Part shown: positions 6,765-9,713 of the stretch, in pieces
How the letters are laid out: the number at the start of each line of letters is the position of its first letter
How positions within the stretch are numbered: the first letter of the stretch is position 1
DNA from: JBFIHZ01 sp041601535
Lineage (GTDB): Bacteria; Pseudomonadota; Gammaproteobacteria; Xanthomonadales; SZUA-36
DNA length: 9,713 nt
Direction of reading: 5' to 3'
Assembly (NCBI GenBank): GCA_041601535.1
Contig: JBFIHZ010000134.1
Span: 1 to 9,713 of the forward strand
Program-made: the position numbers and the translations under genes
The notes under the pieces: generated by a model
What the model was told of the DNA's origin: nothing
The model's input: the letters and a program-made list of their open reading frames with translations, nothing else
Database searches by the model: none

Positions 6765-7298
6765 TCAGCCCGGGTTGGCCTGCAAGGGGAACAGGAAACA
6801 GGTGGTGGAACCGTGGGCGTAAAGCTTGCTGCTTTCAACGCCCAGCAAACGGGCCTCTGAGGTGGCCATGCGCCGCCCCATATGAATCAGTTTTCCGTCC
6901 GCGCGTAACCGTTCGCCATCCGGCATGACGGCGCGCGTGTAATTCACTTTCAGTTCCGCCGTGGTATAAGCCATGCCGGCCGGCAGCGCTGTATGCACCG
7001 CGATGCCCAGCACGGTATCGAGCAGGGTGGCGGCAAAGCCACCGTGCACCACACCCAGCGGATTCATCAGGAAGTCGGCAGGATGGGCTTCGATGGACGC
7101 CTGTCCATGCGCCAGGTTGAACGGTAAGGACATGCCCATGGTGTCCAGGATGGTTGGCCGTGGGCCCAGTTCGCCGGCAACCAGCGCCTGCATGTATTCC
7201 AGGCCGCTGACCTGCAGGGCATGGGCGGCATCAAACGGCGCCACCGCATAGTCATAACTTCGCGTACGGGTTTCAAACTCAACTGGTTGTGAAGCCAT
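6765..7298 (-). CDS. PaaI-type hotdog-fold acyl-CoA thioesterase
   Basis: Cytoplasmic thioesterase of the PaaI/4HBT class, predicted to hydrolyse an acyl- or aryl-CoA. The 177-residue protein has a somewhat long N-terminal part (about 70 residues) before the hotdog core. The core carries the catalytic pattern N79-P-L-G-V-V-H85-G-G followed by D94, then the long central-helix segment and the strands TTAELKVNYTRAV. The start at 7298 is chosen because AAGGAG lies 7 bases upstream; that site is inside the last codons of the DNRLRE gene, whose stop ends two bases before this ATG, so the two are probably translationally coupled. It is the last gene of the minus-strand operon, and its stop is one base from the permease stop. 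A cytoplasmic CoA thioesterase after three exported proteins is an odd functional combination and may just reflect operon packing. Substrate unknown. Confidence 0.88.
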   Translation of the reverse strand: MASQPVEFETRTRSYDYAVAPFDAAHALQVSGLEYMQALVAGELGPRPTILDTMGMSLPFNLAHGQASIEAHPADFLMNPLGVVHGGFAATLLDTVLGIAVHTALPAGMAYTTAELKVNYTRAVMPDGERLRADGKLIHMGRRMATSEARLLGVESSKLYAHGSTTCFLFPLQANPG

Positions 7299-7300
7299 CG

Positions 7301-8095
7301 TCACTCTCCTTGAGCACAACTGAGGGTTGCTTCGAAACCATCTTCGAACAGCTCGCCGGGCAGACGATACAACAACTCCAGCCGGGGTCTCTGCTGGGTA
7401 TTGGAGTTTTCCCTGCTATTGAAGCGATGCGCGCTCTGCCCCGCCTCTTCGCCGCCCACCACGATCCAGCCAAAATTCTGCGCCGGATTGTCCTGCCAGT
7501 AAAGTATGTCTGCGAGCAACTCCTCGGTGCACTGCCAGGAATAGTCCTGCAGCAACTCCCCCACGATGACCGTGGCCGAGGCCTGGTTGGCAAAATGCCC
7601 GCCGGCCGTATCCCATAGCTCATCCGGATACAGACGATGATGCCAGGTAACGTCGCCGGCTTCGGCGAAATTGCCCTGCCCTTCCGCACCAATTCCTTTG
7701 GAGCCGGCTTCACCCCAGGCCTGCAGCACACGGTACAAACCCATGTTGGCTGGCGGGCTGCCGGGCGCGGCCTTGGATTGGTACAGGGTCAGTTGCGCGG
7801 CAAGCACTTCCGCGCCGGCTGGCAGAGCGGCCTGCAGGTCAAACTGCAACACCGCCCGGCGCCGCTTGAATCCGGCGTCAAAACCGGTGCGGCCTGAAAA
7901 GATAAAGTTACCCGCCCCATTGCTGAGCTCGAACTGCTCTTCCATGGTATCCATTGCGGTTTCATACAGGGTATTGTCCTGTGATGGATGCAGCACCACG
8001 CGCTCGGCAGCCAGCGCCGGCGTGACGGTGCACAGGCCGGCAAACGCGGCGGCAATCAAACAATGGAATCGATCTGTCAGGGCCTCAATGAACAC
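7301..8095 (-). CDS. Exported DNRLRE-domain protein with C-terminal GFE tail
   Basis: Secreted or surface protein consisting of a signal peptide and one DNRLRE-type beta-sandwich domain, 264 residues. The signal peptide ends ALA|AE at residues 27-31. Domain landmarks in order are DNTLYE, FIFSGRTG, RRAVLQFDL, LAAQLTLYQSK, GLYRVLQAWGEA, GDVTWHHRLYPDELW, DNPAQNFGWIVVG and AHRFNSRENSN..RPRLELLY. The domain name refers to this last type of motif, and such domains are non-catalytic adhesion or carbohydrate-associated modules. The domain is followed by LPGE and then LFEDGFE (249-255) and a nine-residue end. The neighbouring DUF1501 protein carries nearly the same tail. Start choice is uncertain: GTG at 8095 with AGGTGG 8 bases upstream is preferred over an in-frame GTG at 8107. 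It begins 24 bases after the DUF1501 stop and overlaps functionally with the thioesterase start, so it is mid-operon. Confidence 0.85.
   Translation of the reverse strand: MFIEALTDRFHCLIAAAFAGLCTVTPALAAERVVLHPSQDNTLYETAMDTMEEQFELSNGAGNFIFSGRTGFDAGFKRRRAVLQFDLQAALPAGAEVLAAQLTLYQSKAAPGSPPANMGLYRVLQAWGEAGSKGIGAEGQGNFAEAGDVTWHHRLYPDELWDTAGGHFANQASATVIVGELLQDYSWQCTEELLADILYWQDNPAQNFGWIVVGGEEAGQSAHRFNSRENSNTQQRPRLELLYRLPGELFEDGFEATLSCAQGE
7331..7351 (-). other. C-terminal LFEDGFE tail of the DNRLRE protein
   Basis: Seven codons encode LFEDGFE (residues 249-255), directly after P-G-E and the last beta-strand of the DNRLRE domain, with nine residues remaining. It pairs with IFQSGFE in the neighbouring DUF1501 protein. 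The codons differ between the two copies (TTCGAAGATGGTTTCGAA here, TTCCAGAGTGGCTTCGAG there), so a recent DNA duplication is unlikely. Confidence 0.5.
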
Positions 8096-8119
8096 GTCGC
8101 AACCCACCTGGCAGTGATT

Positions 8120-9523
8120 TCACGGCTCGAAGCCACTCTGGAAAATCATTTCGTCCGGAGGGGGTGGGGACTGGAATATCCCCATTGGCGTGTATCCGCT
8201 ATAACCCGGAAATACGAAATCCAGCGTGCTCTGCGTGTGCTGGCAGCGCACGGAAAGGTATTCGCTCAACACCCGCCGGAAATCGGTGGTAGTGGACAGG
8301 GCCCCCTGGAATAACTCCGGTTCGGTAGTGCCATTCTTTGGGTTGGGATAGTTTACCCAGCCATCGGCGGTGCCGGGGTAGATTCCCGGCCAGTCACCAT
8401 AGACCAAACCGCCGTTCACCTTCTTGCCCATAACCAGCATCATGTTGCCGTTGCCGTGGTCGGTACCTGCAGAAATGTTCTGGTATAAACGCCGGCCAAA
8501 TTCACTCTGAATGATGACCGTGGTGCGGTCAGCATAAGCGCCGCCACTCTGCTCGAGGTCATCCAGGAAGGCCGCCAGTGCATTGCTCAGTTCCTGCAGC
8601 AGGTCGTTGTAGTTGGCCGGATTGTCCTGGCTGGTATGGGTATCAAAATTCTGGTAATCCAGCGCGAAAATTCGTGTACCCAGGTCCAGCTTGATCATCT
8701 GTGCCACATCGCGCATCTGGTCAGCGATGCGGCTGGAGCCATAGCCAATGCTGCCTGCGCCGGTATAGTCCGGGTTGAAGCTGGTCCGCAGAATGGCCTC
8801 GGCCGCCAGTGCCTGGCTGCCGGCCTGGCTCACGCCATCCGCGCCCAGTGCGTAGATGTCCGGCAGCAACTCCAGTTGCATCAGACCTTTTTCTCCGGAC
8901 CAGTCTGGTTCCTGATAATTCCAGCGCCAGAATGCATTATCCAGTTTGAAGTCACTCGGCGACCAGACGGTCAGCGAAGATGTATTGCCCAGCAAGCTGG
9001 CCGGCGGCGTATTGCGAAACGCCACGATGGGCAGAAAAATCTCATCTGGATACAGGTCCAGGGTGGTACTCATCGAATAAAAATGCCGGTGCAGCCAGCC
9101 GGACGTGGTACCCACCAACCCAGGCGTGCCCAGTTCCATGTATTTTTCCGCATCAAAATGACTGCGCGAGGCGATGTCATTGGGTGTGCCCACGGCCTGT
9201 ACCACCGCCAGGTGGCCGGCGTCATACAGGTCTTTCATCGCGCCGGCCACCGGATTGAAGCCGAACGGTGCATTGCCAAAGGGAATGGCAGCGCCTGTTC
9301 CGCTGTCCGGTATTGCCAGAGTCGGGCGCATGATGGAGTAATAGGCATGGTCATTGGCGTCCAGCGGCACCACGACATTGCAGCCATCGATACCGCCGCG
9401 AAGGAATATATGCACCAGTATTTCTTCATTATCCGCGCCAGCCGCCTGGCTGATGCGCGGCGACAGGGAACCGGCCGCCAGGGTTCCCAGTGCACCCGTT
9501 TTTAAAAAGTTTCTGCGTTTCAT
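8120..9523 (-). CDS. Tat-exported DUF1501 protein with C-terminal GFE tail
   Basis: DUF1501 family protein, a relative of the alkaline phosphatase/sulfatase fold, 467 residues, exported folded through the Tat pathway. The N-terminus MKRRNFLKTGALGTLAAG has the twin-arginine motif (R3-R4, RRNFLK), with a likely cleavage near ISQA|AG (about residue 27). Family landmarks are IFLRGGIDGCNVVVPLDANDHAYY (39-62), RPTLAIP, SRSHFDAEKYME, NFDTHTSQ (D294, H296), SEFGRR (340-345) and D355-H-G-N-G-N followed by GGLVYGDWPG. The His/Asp residues of the NFDTH and DHG motifs are candidate metal ligands by analogy with the superfamily. The C-terminus runs through a PPPP stretch to D-E-M-IFQSGFE-P, matching the tail of the next gene product. 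ATG at 9523 is chosen because it begins the Tat signal and has CAGGGA 9 bases upstream; an in-frame TTG lies three codons earlier. It follows the probable DUF1800 gene by 21 bases. Biochemical role unknown. Confidence 0.92.
   Translation of the reverse strand: MKRRNFLKTGALGTLAAGSLSPRISQAAGADNEEILVHIFLRGGIDGCNVVVPLDANDHAYYSIMRPTLAIPDSGTGAAIPFGNAPFGFNPVAGAMKDLYDAGHLAVVQAVGTPNDIASRSHFDAEKYMELGTPGLVGTTSGWLHRHFYSMSTTLDLYPDEIFLPIVAFRNTPPASLLGNTSSLTVWSPSDFKLDNAFWRWNYQEPDWSGEKGLMQLELLPDIYALGADGVSQAGSQALAAEAILRTSFNPDYTGAGSIGYGSSRIADQMRDVAQMIKLDLGTRIFALDYQNFDTHTSQDNPANYNDLLQELSNALAAFLDDLEQSGGAYADRTTVIIQSEFGRRLYQNISAGTDHGNGNMMLVMGKKVNGGLVYGDWPGIYPGTADGWVNYPNPKNGTTEPELFQGALSTTTDFRRVLSEYLSVRCQHTQSTLDFVFPGYSGYTPMGIFQSPPPPDEMIFQSGFEP
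8126..8146 (-). other. C-terminal IFQSGFE tail of the DUF1501 protein
   Basis: These seven codons encode IFQSGFE, residues 460-466 of 467, after P-D-E-M. The adjacent DNRLRE protein ends in a matching segment (7331-7351). The segment is outside the folded family core in both cases. A shared sorting, anchoring or processing signal is inferred from the repetition. Confidence 0.5.
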
Positions 9524-9544
9524 GGTTGACAATCCCTGTAGCCG

Positions 9545-9713
9545 TTAACGGAGCATGTTGTCTGGCAACATCGCGATGCTGGCCACCAGGGTTTGCACCC
9601 GCTGCGGCACATAGGCCAGCCAGGTGGTGTTGTTCCATCCACTGGCATCCAGGTCCAGCACTTCATCAGCGCTCGGCGCGTCCTGCTGCATAAAGGCAAT
9701 CAGCTGATCCCTG
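9545..9713 (-). CDS. C-terminal end of a probable DUF1800 family protein (partial)
   Basis: Open frame entering from the right edge, 55 full codons plus a TAA stop. The visible end includes RDQLIAFMQQDAPSADEVLDL, then GWNNTTWLAYVPQRVQTLVA, then SIAMLPDNMLR. The final helix resembles the ends of DUF1800 proteins, where it is followed by a 'xxPEFQxR' style terminus (here LPDNMLR). DUF1800 genes commonly stand directly upstream of DUF1501 genes and are also exported. The stop lies 21 bases before the DUF1501 ATG, which fits an operon. The assignment relies mainly on gene order plus a loose C-terminal resemblance, so the coding call is stronger than the family name. Confidence 0.6.
   Translation of the reverse strand, partial: RDQLIAFMQQDAPSADEVLDLDASGWNNTTWLAYVPQRVQTLVASIAMLPDNMLR

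Noticed and set aside
7671..8117. 148-codon plus-strand frame across the DNRLRE gene
   Set aside because: Low-complexity R/S/A/P translation typical of an antisense shadow; the minus-strand gene has a signal peptide and the full DNRLRE pattern.
8636..9505. 289-codon plus-strand frame across the DUF1501 gene
   Set aside because: Shadow of the DUF1501 gene, which has Tat signal and family motifs throughout; the antisense translation is rich in R, G, Q and H without domain features.

Overview
The window looks like a chromosomal segment of a GC-rich gammaproteobacterium, possibly near the Xanthomonadales/Wenzhouxiangella-type lineages. This rests on protein style (PiT plus its DUF47 partner, DUF1800/DUF1501 pair, DNRLRE protein, quinohemoprotein) and on the 'IF-x-x-GFE' type C-terminal tails; there is no rRNA or other phylogenetic marker, so the placement is an inference. 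No tRNA, rRNA, CRISPR array, transposase or phage gene was seen.

Layout. (1) 1-1666, minus strand: a two-gene phosphate-uptake operon, a DUF47/PhoU-like regulator (TTG start) followed by a PiT-family phosphate transporter cut by the left edge. (2) 1667-1901: a divergent intergenic region holding two near-identical 22-bp sites 106 bp apart, one in front of each divergent gene. (3) 1902-3947, plus strand: an exported PQQ-type alcohol dehydrogenase propeller with a C-terminal cytochrome c domain. Several residues that build the PQQ/metal pocket in its relatives are replaced. (4) 3948-4388: a 441-bp stretch without a convincing gene, with a cluster of small palindromes. (5) 4389-6763, plus strand: a GNAT acetyltransferase, then a 64-residue single-span membrane protein whose stop overlaps (ATGA) the start of an NCS1 nucleobase-type permease. 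(6) 9713-6765, minus strand: a compact operon reading right to left: end of a probable DUF1800 protein, a Tat-exported DUF1501 protein, an exported DNRLRE-domain protein and a PaaI-type hotdog thioesterase. This operon converges on the permease with a single base between the two stop codons.

How the parts relate. The DUF47/PiT pair is a phosphate-uptake module. The small membrane protein and the permease look like a two-subunit transporter made by coupled translation. The DUF1800/DUF1501 pair is a recurrent but functionally unexplained secreted-protein module. Here it is joined by a DNRLRE protein, and that protein and the DUF1501 protein, otherwise unrelated, share an almost identical C-terminal tail (L/I-F-E/Q-D/S-G-F-E), which suggests a common sorting or anchoring signal. 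The most interesting items are this shared tail, the altered active site of the PQQ-type enzyme, the coupled small subunit of the permease, and the paired sites in the divergent promoter region.
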